Both the position numbers and the translations under genes were made by a program. The notes under the pieces were generated by a model that made no database searches, had not been told where the DNA came from, and was given only the letters and a program-made list of their open reading frames with translations. This document shows, one piece after another, positions 35,618 to 47,140 of a stretch of DNA of 64,000 bases. Source of the stretch: Cinnamomum chago (Eukaryota; Streptophyta; Magnoliopsida; Laurales; Lauraceae); NCBI GenBank assembly GCA_038049695.1, contig CP142453.1, forward strand, positions 132,420,001-132,484,000, given 5' to 3'. The first letter of the stretch is position 1. The number at the start of each line of letters is the position of its first letter.

Positions 35618-36704
35618 GGGCACGTTTGGTAAACGGTGAAGAATCCTATATTTAGAGGATTCTCTCCATCTCCAAAGAAAGTCACTATCCTCAAGTAGAA
35701 TTCTCAATGAAAGTTCCATGTTTGGATGGAGGAAGGATTCTTAGAAGTTGTAGAATGTATGATCCAATTGATGTTTATACAAATATCTCAAGATAAAGTA
35801 AAGATCAACGGTTGTAATTTGGTCACCTTACCGTGTTTGACCGTCCAGAACTAATGACCGGTTTTGATCTTGATCGTGGACCCCACATAAACCCAAAAAT
35901 GAGAAAAAAACGGACTGTTTTCAATAATAGTTTGCACAGTAAGACATTTTGGCACATATCTGGAGATTTAAGATGAATTAACGGCTGATATTTGATGAAG
36001 TGGCCGTTTTGGAGTTTTTAAAGATGACTAACGGTTTGGATCTTGATTAGGGAATCTAAAAGGTACATTCCCAAAGCAAAAACTTATTAGGGCCACATTA
36101 CTACTTACCTTTACTGTCACTTATCGTCACTGTCCCTCACGGTTTTAAAAATATCTCAAGATCTAAGATGAATCAACGGCTGAAATCTTAGAATATAGTC
36201 GTTATGGACCTTCTTAACACAATTAACGGTTCAGATCTTGATTTTGGGGCCCACAAGAACCAGAAAATTGAAAACAAGGGACTGTATTTAATCCCGTTTT
36301 TTGGCCACTGCATCACAGAATATGACATTTTAACGGTTTGGACGATTTTGTAAATATCTCACGATCTATGATGAATCAACGGCTGAAATTTTGTGACATA
36401 GCCGTTTTGAACCTTCTTAACACTTTCATCGGTTCAGATCTTGATTGTGGGGCCCATAGAAACCAAAAAATGCAAAAAACCGATCTGATCTAAATTAACG
36501 CCTGAAATTACTGTAGCTCCGCAAATCCTCACTTGCGTGGATTCCACGGATCCGAGGGGAGGGGGTCTGACGCCTAAAATAATTGGAAACGAGGAATCCT
36601 CGCATCCATTCAAGGCTTTTCCTCGCTGAACCAAACGTGGGTTTTCCACGGAATCGCGGAAAACCCTCAGAAATCCGCGGCGAGGATGTGTGTCAAACGT
36701 GCCC
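35618..36704. mobile_element. Harbinger/Tourist-like non-autonomous DNA transposon, 1.09 kb
   Basis: Terminal inverted repeats GGGCACGTTTG (35618-35628) and CAAACGTGCCC (36694-36704) are perfect, flanked by the 3-bp target duplication TTA (35615-35617 and 36705-36707). That pattern is characteristic of PIF/Harbinger elements. The interior has no transposase. About four diverged units of 170-200 bp carry CAACGG(C/T)TG and CGGTT(C/T)(A/G)GATCTTGAT motifs (units centred near 35.81, 35.98, 36.17 and 36.38 kb). Confidence 0.85.
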
Positions 36705-36707
36705 TTA

Positions 36708-38248
36708 GGGTCTATGATTAAGAGAAAATAAGAAGGAGGAGTGAAAAAAGATATAGAGGAGGTGGGTGCCGGCATAAGAGAAGAAGGTTATCGTGACCTC
36801 ATCTTCACTCACATTCAAAGAACCTTGAAACATGACTCCCTGATTTCATCTCCATATCACAAGACCAATGGATTCAAAGTTCAAACCATGGCCCATGGGG
36901 TATGGCGTGTTAAGGAGTAAGACATATGGATCCCAATTTTCTTCATCAGAGAAAGATCACGTTAGTCATAAAATGCATGAATACTCTAGAGATGAAGTTA
37001 TGTGTAGTGTAGGCACCGCCTCAACGAATCCTTATCCCCCCACTAGTTGCTACTGCCCTCAGGTCATTCGAAAAACCAACGGCCGTTTGAATTCTGCACA
37101 GATTTTCAAGGCCTTCAATGGACAAAAGGCTCCGATAATTAGATTAGAAAGAGTGTTTTTTGCTGTTAGTAATAGAGAGAAAAGTTGTTCTTATTTTTCT
37201 TATACCCCATTATTTAGTTGTTTAGTAAAACATGATTCTCTAATGGAAAAGAAAATAAACTGATCATCTAAGAGGGACAAGAATGCATGCATATCTTCTC
37301 TCTTGCGAAATTAGAAATAGGAGAGAAATATAGAATCATCCCATTGCGCAAACGAGTCCTTAAACAATTTTAAGGCGCCGCCCCCATCAACAGATATCAC
37401 CTTTCAAGATTTTTCTTATACGATCAATCAGATGGTGATGATGGGACTGATTGTAATGCGGGTGGGCCTAATGTTGAGATGCTTGAATTAATTAGTTAAT
37501 TAAGAAGGCCCCACTTAAAGATTTTCTGGATTGTCCTATTCGAACTTCTCCACAATCCACTCTACAGATTCATCAGCGCGGGTCCATTCTTTGGATAGGG
37601 AGGGATAATGTTGGCTGTGGACTGGTCCCACCCACCTCAAAGTCCAACAAAAGATGAACCAGTTTCTTCTTGCATGGACCTGGCCAATCTAAGCCACCCA
37701 TTTCAAAGAAGTGACATTCAAGTCATATGACTTTTGCCATGTTATTAGTTGATCAACTAAAAGTAGGGATGGAAATGAATTTAAATTCAATGAAGTTTAT
37801 TGATTCTGTTGACCACCAAAACATTATTTTGCACCCATCATAAAGCAATGAAAGAAATTAATGTTAAAAAACGTATATAGAACACGAAATTAATAGACCT
37901 TCCAATTGATGGTGTGAAATAATGGTAATGCACACGCAATCCAATTGATTATTATTGACCCGAATCTGTAGAAAAGAGAGGCTTTCACCGCATTATCCGG
38001 TGCCCAGATGTTGGAGAGGTAAAAAAAGGACCCGGACTTACATTGATGGCCCCCACATATATGACCCGAACCGGACTTTCGGGCCGTGGTCCGGATCTTC
38101 CGGGTATACTGTGACGGTGATGGCGCCCGATATCTCGCCTCTTTCTTCCGAAGCAAACGGCTAACGGCCACAGCGTAGATCAATCGGGTGCCCGACGTCA
38201 TCTATGTGTAATGACCAAAATGCCCTCCAATTCATTTATTAAAAAAAT
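36708..38248. other. Intergenic, no supported gene
   Basis: A 131-codon ORF at 36868-37263 has no family resemblance or nearby splice logic and is not called. The stretch at 37.97-38.2 kb is GC-richer (GGACCCGGACT, CCGGACTTTCGGGCC) and may be repeat-derived. Confidence 0.4.
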
Positions 38249-38260
38249 TTATTGAATAGC

Positions 38261-38476
38261 TTAGGTTTTTTTTTTTTTTTTTTTTCTATCGGAGGGTTCC
38301 TAACCCTTTGAGCTGGACTAATCCCTCCAAACTTAGAGGGAAGCAGAGTAAACACCCATGTAGCCCCAGGGTGGTAGAACTAGTGGATTCAACTTTCGAT
38401 TCTTGAAGAAAGGGGAGTCTCTAGCTTCAGAAGAGGGAGGAACCGTGGTCTTGACCACTCGACTAACCCCTTGGGG
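38261..38476 (-). mobile_element. tRNA-derived SINE (copy 3)
   Basis: On the minus strand it begins CCCCAAGGGGTTAGTCGAGT and ends GGTTAGGAACCCTCCGATAG plus an A run (T run at 38266-38285 on the plus strand). It is flanked by the 12-bp target duplication TTATTGAATAGC (38249-38260 and 38477-38488). The head and tail match the 7.5-kb SINE, while the middle carries extra sequence. Confidence 0.87.
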
Positions 38477-38488
38477 TTATTGAATAGC

Positions 38489-39202
38489 ATAGAAAAAGAA
38501 AAGATACAAAGAATAAAAAAAAAAGAGTAAAATAATAGAAGTAGATTGAGTGATTGACTAATTCATTAATATGGTGGGTCCATTTGGTTTGTAAAAACTG
38601 ATCTTTTGGTTATATTTAACTTGTTCTTTTTTTAGATTGTAGAAGTCATTGTACTTTTGTTAGTTTAACCAAAAGATGTATCACATGAAACAGGTTGGAA
38701 ATTATTTAAAATGGACAACTGATTTGAATGCAAGATGGTAGATGCATGTTAATTTAAGAGAGTAAGGGCATTTTTACCTTTAAGAATGCTATAATTTGGC
38801 ACAGTTCAACATAGCTGAAAATCAGATTTGATCATCGATTAAAATAGTTATGCATAAAAATAGGAAATAGAGTCTGTTGGTTCAAAAATATTAAAGAAGG
38901 AGGTGGCTATGTGTGAATTTTTGAAAACAAAACATGTTCTAAAGTTTCATAGCTATGCAATTCATTCATGAGAAAAGTGCTTTCAAACTCTTCGCTTCCA
39001 TCATTCATGATTCACGTCTAAATTCTATGGTGATTTATATAATAATTGTTATAGTCACTATTATATATCATTATTATAACTTTATCCATTCATATTTTCA
39101 TCCCTTTTCTCAGGTGAAGTTATATTTTCCATCGACAGTCTAACACGTTTTTTCTCATTGTATCTCTTTTTTATTGGTAATAATTTGTCTTTGTGTTCAC
39201 TC
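38489..39202. other. Intergenic, nothing recognised
   Basis: AT-rich sequence without coding or repeat features I can support. Confidence 0.45.
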
Positions 39203-39205
39203 TTA

Positions 39206-39634
39206 GGGTCTATTTGGGAAGGGGGGGAAAATGGGGGGGAGGAAAAAAAGGGGGGAAAGTGGAGGGAAAGTGCTTTTGGGGGGTGTTTGGGAAGGAGGGA
39301 GGGAAAATGGGGGGGAGGAAAATGGAGGGAAAAAAACACATTTTTGCCTCAAAAATTTTCCCCCCAAAACAGAGGGGAAAGTGAGGAGAGAGGGAAGAAA
39401 TGACTAAAATGCTCTTTTACTTTATTTGAATTTTTTTCAAGAGCAAGGATAAAATAGTCTTTTTTCCTGTACCTCACTAAAAACAAAATTATACTTTTTC
39501 ACTTTCCTTCCCCTTACTTTTTTACTTTCCAAACAAGAGGAGGGAAAATTAGTTTTTCCTCCCCTCCCCTTCATTTTACTTCCCCTCAAATTTTCCCTCC
39601 CCTCCCCTCCCCTCCTCCCTTCCCAAACAGACCC
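39206..39634. mobile_element. Tourist-like MITE with purine/pyrimidine-biased ends
   Basis: Ends GGGTCTATTTGGGAAGG (39206-39222) and CCTTCCCAAACAGACCC (39618-39634) are inverted with one mismatch and flanked by TTA target duplications (39203-39205 and 39635-39637). The left arm is almost pure G/A and the right arm C/T, so the 429-bp element could fold into a long hairpin. It has no coding capacity. Confidence 0.85.
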
Positions 39635-39637
39635 TTA

Positions 39638-40258
39638 ACCTCATCTTGGTTATACAATCGTTACATCTATTTTTCTTATGCCCTTTTACAATGAGACGCC
39701 TTTCATCATAATTTGGAAAAAGAGAACATATTCTATTATTAGAGTTACATCCTTTTAATCCTAAGTTGCGAATTATTTTTCAATTACATGAGCATAAAAG
39801 AGATAAGAAGAAAAAAAAGCCACCCCATCTTGGATAAAAACTTTCCACTTTTTTTTAATATTTAATGAACATAAACTTATAATCATCATCATCATCATAG
39901 CCTCAACCATCTCAACTCTATTGGGCTAGCTACATGTACTTTATTTGACCCTTTTTGTATATCTTGGGCTAAATATTTGAATAGGTTGTACTTCATAGAT
40001 CATTATTACTACTTTGGTCTATATTCTTTTCAGTGTACTCATTGTCCTTGAGGTGCCATCCATATCCATGAACACCGATACTCGGAATAAACTAGAAATG
40101 CTACCCCTCATTAGTGGTTATTCTTAAAACTATGATTTTACTACTCAAGAAACATCAATGATTCTAAAATAATCTTTGTTCAGATATAGTATGGTATGGA
40201 TCAAGTTGATAATTACATCAACTCATTAGTTAAATCCCAGTAGCAAAATACAAATGAA
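39638..40258. other. Upstream region of the polygalacturonase, no gene seen
   Basis: AT-rich, with a short ATC microsatellite near 39884-39899. No exon found. Confidence 0.45.
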
Positions 40259-40402
40259 CATGCATGCTTAATGTACTTTTCATGCATGAGATGCATGCAT
40301 TCAAAACCGATTTGCCCCACCTTTATCACGACTTATGGAGTTACAGGCCTACGGTTTTCCGATCATTTTTCTACTCTTGTTTCCCTGCTTCTCTCATGCA
40401 TG
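40259..40402 (+). promoter_or_regulatory. Cluster of four RY (CATGCA) motifs upstream of the polygalacturonase
   Basis: CATGCATG occurs at 40259-40266, 40281-40288 and 40395-40402, and CATGCAT at 40294-40300, all within 230 bases upstream of the TATA box. RY motifs are bound by B3 factors (ABI3/FUS3/LEC2) in seeds; activity here is inferred. Confidence 0.4.
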
Positions 40403-40486
40403 GGGTTGCTTTTGAAAAACCATCTCCTTTTGAAAAACTCCTCTGGGATTTTCTTCCTCTTTCCGCAATCTGAGCCAATCCAACAC

Positions 40487-40494
40487 TATAAATA
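40487..40494 (+). promoter_or_regulatory. TATA box of the polygalacturonase gene
   Basis: TATAAATA lies 103-110 bases before the start codon, with a CT-rich leader (40555-40582) between. This is a textbook plant core promoter layout. Confidence 0.7.
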
Positions 40495-40555
40495 GACCCA
40501 ACCGCTCTAACTTCTTCCATCAGCTCTCTCTCTACTTCATTTTCATTCATCCTTA

Positions 40556-40586
<31 letters not shown>

Positions 40587-40596
40587 AGTCTAAGAT

Positions 40597-43291
40597 ATGG
40601 CAAAGACAATGAAGTTTCTGCTCTCAATTGTCATCATCTTCTTACCATCTGTAGTACATGGAGTCCACAATGTTGCAGATTTTGGTGCCAAAGCAGATGG
40701 AAAGACTGACTCGACCCGGTCGTTTCTAAGTGCTTGGGCCTCAGCTTGCGCAACGAATGGGCCCACTACCATTTATGTGCCCAGTGGATCTTATTTGGTG
40801 GGCCAGGCTGTCTTTGAAGGTCCATGTAAAAGTGAGAGGATAATAGTGCAGATTGATGGGACGCTTGTGGCCCCTGCAAACTATGAATCACATGGGTCAT
40901 CAGGACATTGGCTGTTTTTTCATGATGTTCAGGGTGTCTCGATCCATGGTGGGACCATTAATGGGCAGGGGATGAGCTTATGGGCCTGCAAGGCATCAGG
41001 AAACCATTGTCCATTTGGTGCATCGGTATGTCTGCACAATTAGCACTTTGTCTTGTGTCCTGTATACTCAAACCATTTAGAAGTTTTTTTTTTTTTTTTT
41101 CAAGAGTAATTTTTTTTTGAAGATTTTTTTTTTTTTTTTTGAAGTTCTAGTCTGAAGATACCTAGTATGGACCACCCAGGACCCAACAAAAACCTGACAG
41201 TGGAACCTCATTACGCGAGGATTTAGCTCATAAAGAATACGTGTTATCATGGATCCAATTGTATTTTAAATGACGAGTCCGGATTTGCTCAGGTAAAACC
41301 CCACGGTAACCTCGAGTGGATCATTTGCAATCCGCCGCTTCACTGCAAGCAGGGGCTAACCGCTAGCAGACCCTGAATGGTCCGCTCAAAATCACCATGC
41401 GTAGACCCACTCAGAGAATTCCTATTCATAAATGACCAGTTTGATTACATCCATACAGCTACAACTGTTTGAATTATATATTTTTACCAATTGGCTAATT
41501 TGCCACCACGCTGATTTTGTAATTGCCAATGCAGTCATTAACCTTCACCAATGCAAAGGACGTCGTGATCAGTGGCCTTACGTCGATGAATAGCCAGCTC
41601 TACCACATTGTCATTGACATTTGCACAAATGTGCTGGTGCAAGGGGTGAAGGTTGTGGCCCCTGGAAACAGCCCAAATACTGATGGTATCCATGTGCAGC
41701 AGTCGACTGGAGTCACCATCACCGGCACAAGCATAAAAACGGGCGATGACTGCATCTCAGTCGGGCCGGGCACGATGAACTTGTGGATCGAACAGATTGC
41801 TTGCGGGCCTGGACATGGAATCAGGTGAGGAGAACTAATTCAGTCCTGGTTCTTCAATACTGGTATATGTATTATGTGCACTGAATCTATCCTTGTGGAC
41901 CCTGATTTCGGCTCTACATCATCTACCACCAAGAAGTTGGGATACCAGATCAATGGTCTGTAGTGCACATCCCAACTCATCAAAAAGGAGAAATTCCTCA
42001 GTAATGACACATATATCCTTGCTCAGGTCATGACTTCCCAAGTGAAGAAGCATCATGAACTGGAAAAGCAAGGATTCAAAATTTGGGCCAAAAATAAAAA
42101 AGAGTTGAGCTGGTCAAGTTGACTCTGTAAGTCTGGATATGGGTGGGACCGGCTTGGGCCCAGCCTGCAGTGGACTGAGTTTGGGCTGTGGTTTTAGGCC
42201 TGTAAGCCAAGTCCCATCCAGTTCAAAAACAGGGCCTTGAATTACAACATCTAAACGGGTTGACATGAATCATACAAACTAACCTCGTGCCAGGCCAACC
42301 AAATAATGGTGGCAATTGGGTAAGAGATGTCAACCTGAACCTTGAATTACCCGGTGTTGGGTATTGTGGCCCTTACAACCAATGATTTATTATGATTATG
42401 AGTACAATCTAACATGTGCATTTTGTACACTTGTGGCAGCATTGGAAGCCTGGGGAAGGAGCGTGAAGAGGCAGGAGTGCAGAACGTGACTGTTAAAACA
42501 GCGTCGTTTACAGGAACTCAAAATGGGCTTAGAATAAAGTCATGGGGCAGGCCCAGTACAGGGTTTGTGAGAGGAGTCGTCTTTGAGCATGCTACTATGC
42601 AAAATGTTCAAAACCCCATAATTGTCGACCAGAATTACTGCCCCCATGAAGAAGATTGCCCTGATCAGGTTTTTTTTTTGTTATTAATCCAAAGTAAACC
42701 CACTAATCCAACCAGATAATTTAGAATTCGGAGTTCTGTTTTATGTTCAAAATTTACAACCCAGCTAAGAAATAGGACAAGTTTGGGCTGAGTCCCTCCG
42801 GATTGACCCCCTCCTTTCAACTTTTGGGGGTTCGCTTGGGTTGACATTTTGAACCCAATTAATTAATGGGCCAGTTTCATGTTAAAGGAAAAAAAAAAAC
42901 TGCCTATGGTGGTCACAAAATAACCTGTGGGCCTGAACTGGACTCATTCCAACCCATTGCCACCTTAAGCATTGCCAAATATCTCTATTTGGAATAATAG
43001 AACTTGCAACTGTTCAACTTTAATCTGATTTCATTTTACATTTTATTTTCCCTTTCTACTTGTGTTTTGCAGAATTCCGGGGTAAAAATTAGTCAGGTGA
43101 CATATAGCGATATTCATGGAACATCAGCATCTCAGGTCGCCGTGACATTCGACTGTAGTGCCACAAATCCATGCAGTGGAATCGAATTGCAAGATGTGAA
43201 GCTCACTTACCAGAATCAACAACCACAGGCATCTTGTAAAAATGCAGATGGATCTGCCACTGGTTTCGTAGAGCCGCCATGTTGTTTCTAA
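40597..43291 (+). CDS. GH28 polygalacturonase (exopolygalacturonase-like)
   Basis: Four exons, 40597-41025, 41535-41824, 42440-42668 and 43073-43291, join at GT/AG borders to 388 aa, normal for plant exopolygalacturonases. Residues 1-22 form a signal peptide ([16 protein letters not shown]), so the enzyme should act in the cell wall, cleaving alpha-1,4-galacturonan in pectin. All four GH28 motifs are present: SPNTDG (catalytic Asp193), GDDC (Asp214, Asp215), GPGHGIS (His237) and RIK (271-273). The [17 protein letters not shown] start and CKNADG-type Cys-rich C-terminus fit the clade that includes pollen exopolygalacturonases. No pro-domain of the kind seen in fruit enzymes is visible. The start is the first ATG after a CT-rich leader, with TATAAATA upstream. 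It looks intact. Confidence 0.95.
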
Positions 43292-46200
43292 AAGATGATA
43301 TAATGCACTAGGCATTGTAGGAAGGTGGTCATTGTTGCAATCACAAGGTTTAATTTTGCAGGTTTGAGTCATGTTATAGAAGAAGACTGGGTCCTAGTCG
43401 TAGTAGAGATTAATTAGGCAGTCCTTTTTAACTAGTTCCAAGATATTCTGTATTGCAAAAGTAAGGAAGTTGTGCAATCCTTTAAAAAGCACATCTGAAA
43501 TAGATAAAAAGTTTTTAAGTGATGTGAGTTGCCTAATTACATGAAGTTGGTTTTGAGAATTTTTCAAATGGGATATTTCTTCCAGATTCTTCATCTAAAA
43601 TTATATGACCTTAAAATATTTCTTCATAAAATAAATATCTAATCACTGTATTGGAAATTATTTGAAAAGTGTCCAGCAACATTGTCATATATATAACTGT
43701 ATAGGATAAACATAAATATTAAACTCTATTTAAGCCAAGCTAAGGCTTAGACCAGTAGAGCTGAGCCACATCTGTGGTCGTCAAATAGTATCTTTCTCAC
43801 ACATTGAATCAACTTTCTTACTTGGATGATGAATTTAAGATGAAGTGTTCCAACGTGGACTTTCATAAGCATGAGATGAGTTGAAGTTCAATCAAACCTA
43901 GAAAAAAAAAAAAAACGGTTGTTTGCTAGCAATTCATAACCATCAAATATATGATTTTATATTATAAACTAGGTACGTGTCCTATAAAATACAACATATG
44001 GGTTGTTCCATCTTACATTTCTAATTATCCGATCAAAAGGTAATAATTATGTATGGTTAACGAATTCTTGATTGATGGCAAGAATTAATGATTGATGGTG
44101 CTGAGTATTTTTGTTAAAGGTTAGTCTCACTTGCATTTGTGGGGTTCATATGGCCCATAATTAAACTGCCATGTATTCCTTGACATGCCAAGTAAGATTC
44201 CTGTCATTCTTTTTATGATCATGTAAGTATGGAACTTTAAAAGAAAACACGTGGAAATGAAGTATAACATTAACATCAAACATTTATCCTATCATAATGG
44301 AAACATGTTCAAGTCTTGATCCTTGGTGGTTGAAAAAAGAAGAAGTATAATTAATTAACTCTCATCCCTATATTACCAATGAAGGTTTCTTTAGCAACAA
44401 CACCAATCTCTACATACATTCATACACTCAATTCTGTCATAAAGGTAATTAGATATGGACCGTATGGGTCCAGACATGATTAAATAGATGTCAACTGATC
44501 CTTTGACCCAAACCTATGCACGATCTTTACAGATGGGAACTTGGGTCCTTTAATTAGCTGAGAAAATAGCAGTCCATTGCCATCCGTAGGGATGTTTATG
44601 CGCCATTTTGGGCTTGTTTAAAGCCCAGTCTGTTAGTTATCGGGCCAAATGTTCGGACCATGGATCGACCCATGGGCCTGAAAGTGAATCCCAGATCTAG
44701 ATCATTTGCTAAGGATGTACGCCCTTTATGGCTAGGTCCATGCCTGGCCTATTCATCTTGATCTAATAGACCAGAAAAGTAGGCCCCAATGGGTTCTGAA
44801 ACACAGCCCAAATCCAGGTCAATATGAGCCAGGCTCTGGTCGTGCTCGAACTCACCTGGCCAATATGGAGATCCCCATCTACCTTTAAGTTTGGCTTTTG
44901 CAGAAGATATGCCAAGTTCTCAATCACAATGGGCATCAAGAACAGGCCCTATTTTACCATTTTCCACCGTTCTAACTGATGCTCACCAACAAAACAAAAA
45001 CAAAAAAACAAAAGCTGCTTCCCAGTGGAATAATCGAGGGGCTCAAACAAGTATAGATAATTTAATGATGGCTTGGTCATGTAAAGAAAGCATTTGCTCA
45101 GAAAGTCATATTTGTGGCCCATACCTTCATGGATTTAAATGCTGAAAAGAATTTTGGCATAGATCAGAGGTAGTCAAGTATCAATATTACGTGACAGAGA
45201 CAAAATTTAACTTGTTTTATATTCCTTTTCAAATATTAAAATTTTATTATATTTTATTTATTTATTGTTATATTAGAGACTCAAACTCACGCACTAGTAT
45301 TCTCCGTATCTTACCTGCGAATTAAGCTACAATCTGAAAACAAATCTTGATGCCTTTAAGTAAGTAATTATATTCATTAGAGTGAACTGGCCCTAATCAT
45401 AGCCATGTTGGGCCTACTGTTCCTATTCCATCCCTCTGACGCAAATATGAATTTTGCTTGTAATTTATGAGAACAAGTTTTTTGTGTAACTGCTTGCTGG
45501 AATTTGGAGAATTGAAAATCCTAGAATTTAGAATGCTACTAAATATCGTCTGAATTTCGATTCCTTGTTTAATACGTCTTGTAGTTTCATGCCTTAGAAT
45601 CAATTCACTCTGAATTCTATGAATACATTGTTTGGTAACTAGCAAAAGGTTAGGCATGGCAACAAGTGGAGATGAAGGGATGGACTAGCCATATCACGGG
45701 TGAGTTTAGTAGTAAGTAAATTCTAACTTGAGCACGGTACAAGGTGGCTCAGATTCTCACCACTCCCATCCATCCCAACTCATATGGTGCCTTACTGAGT
45801 TCATAGTTACATGATTTTTAATAGGAAAAATATTCTCCTGCCAGCATCCCACCTCATATGGTGCCTTACTAAGTTCCATAGTTACATGATTTTTAATAGG
45901 AAAAATAATCTCCTGCTAGCAAACTACACGTTCGATCTAGCTCTATGAGGCCTACTTGGGCCCACCTTTGTCCAACATAACTCTTTTCACCTTCTCATCT
46001 CTCATGATTTTTTTTATTAAAAGATCATTAAACTTTAAAATTGTTAAATCAAAAGGCAAGATTATCTGATGGGATTGATTTTTTTGTGTAACCCTTATCT
46101 ATGTGATTAGGAAAAATATCTCCTATGGACGTCCCTACATGTAGGATGTCCACATTGTCAAGATTAGTGCCCTAAAAGTCAAGAGTGTCCCCTCGTTAAT

Positions 46201-46592
46201 TTGATGGGGCCTCACCTCTTTAACATTTGAATGTTCGCATGTAGATGTCCCGTTAGCGGCGGACTTAGAATTTTTATTTAAGGAGGTGTGGGCAATAGTC
46301 AAGTTAAGAAGTTACATTATAAAATAAATCTTTTGAAGTTGTTATTTAAGAAATTTCTTAAATCCCGCAAGTGTGACTGCACCCATGCCGTAACATATAG
46401 CTCCGCCCTTGTGTCCCATAGATGACATTGTGGAACCTTCTTCGGGATTTTTTTTCCTATCAAAAGTTAGATCTCGCGGAACGAATCTCTCGATAAGGAC
46501 TTTTCCTTACTTATAATTAGTAACAAATTAAACTCACCTCTTCACTAGTTTTACATAATTCTACAACACAAGTTGACATTTATTCCTGATAC
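43292..46592. other. Intergenic, mostly unassigned
   Basis: 3.3 kb with no supported exon. The first 100-200 bases are probably 3' UTR of the polygalacturonase. GGGCC-rich words at 44.6-44.85 kb resemble those in the ZIP4 third large intron and at 42.1-42.3 kb, which may be a diverged repeat I could not delimit. Confidence 0.4.
45771..45919. repeat. Tandem duplication, 74-bp period
   Basis: CATCCCAACTCATATGGTGC at 45771 recurs as CATCCCACCTCATATGGTGC at 45845, and the following 55 bases match with few changes. Confidence 0.88.
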
Positions 46593-46750
46593 TTTTCTTT
46601 TTCTTTTGCTATTGGAGGGTTTCTAATCTTTTGAGTTGGATTAATTTTTTTGAACTCAGAGAAAAGTCAGGTAAACTCCATGTAATACCAGTGTGATAAT
46701 GAAATTTTGAACGTACAACTTCCGTGTTCACTTGGTGTAAACACGTAGCT
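46593..46750 (-). mobile_element. Diverged SINE of the same family (copy 4)
   Basis: On the minus strand the body motifs TCACACTGGTATTACATGGA, GTTTACCTGACTTTTCTCTG and AGAAACCCTCCAATAGC followed by an A/G-rich tail align with the SINE at 7518-7710. The tRNA-like head is poorly kept. No target duplication was found. Confidence 0.62.
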
Positions 46751-47010
46751 GAAATGCTCGACTGCAAAGTGCACGCATCGAATCTCTTATCTTTCCATCA
46801 CCATGAACGAATACCTATAAACCATTACACTGATTCTCAAGAAGATCAGACGTTACATGGGCCCTGTAACTAAGGGGAAAAAAACCACCTTTATCTCCTC
46901 CTTTTATGTGACCATGAAAGCTCTGTAACCAAACAACTCTCTCTCTCTCTCTCTCCATTAATAGAACAACAGAAAAATAATCTTCAAGAACTGAAAACCA
47001 AACTCATCAA

Positions 47011-47090
47011 ATGGGAAACTGCTTCACAAGGACCCAGGATATCCCAATCGCCTCTCCCTTTGATAACTCACCACCTCATCAATTATACCC
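47011..47090 (+). pseudogene. Relic first exon of an N-myristoylated-type protein (MGNC start)
   Basis: A CT-rich leader (about 46940-46955) is followed by ATG opening MGNCFTRTQDIPIASPFDNS, about 26 codons of plausible protein. At about 47090 it runs into a repeat starting CAGGGCCGGCTCTGA. MGNC starts are typical of CDPKs and some cytoplasmic receptor-like kinases, which are N-myristoylated at Gly2. No continuation of such a protein is visible downstream, so this is read as a gene start cut off by transposon sequence. A chance ORF is possible. Confidence 0.35.
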
Positions 47091-47140
47091 AGGGCCGGCT
47101 CTGAATCTTTCAGGGCCCAGGGCAAGAGTAAAAATTAGGC
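47090..47140. mobile_element. Possible hAT-like element end (CAGGGCCGGCTCTGA)
   Basis: CAGGGCCGGCTCTGAATCTT with nearby CAGGGCCCAGGGCAAGAG resembles the ends of plant hAT-type repeats. The other end and any 8-bp target duplication were not found, so only the left border is suggested. Confidence 0.3.

Noticed and set aside
36868-37263. 131-codon ORF, possible hypothetical gene
   Set aside because: No recognisable domain, no promoter or leader features; length is within chance for AT-rich DNA.
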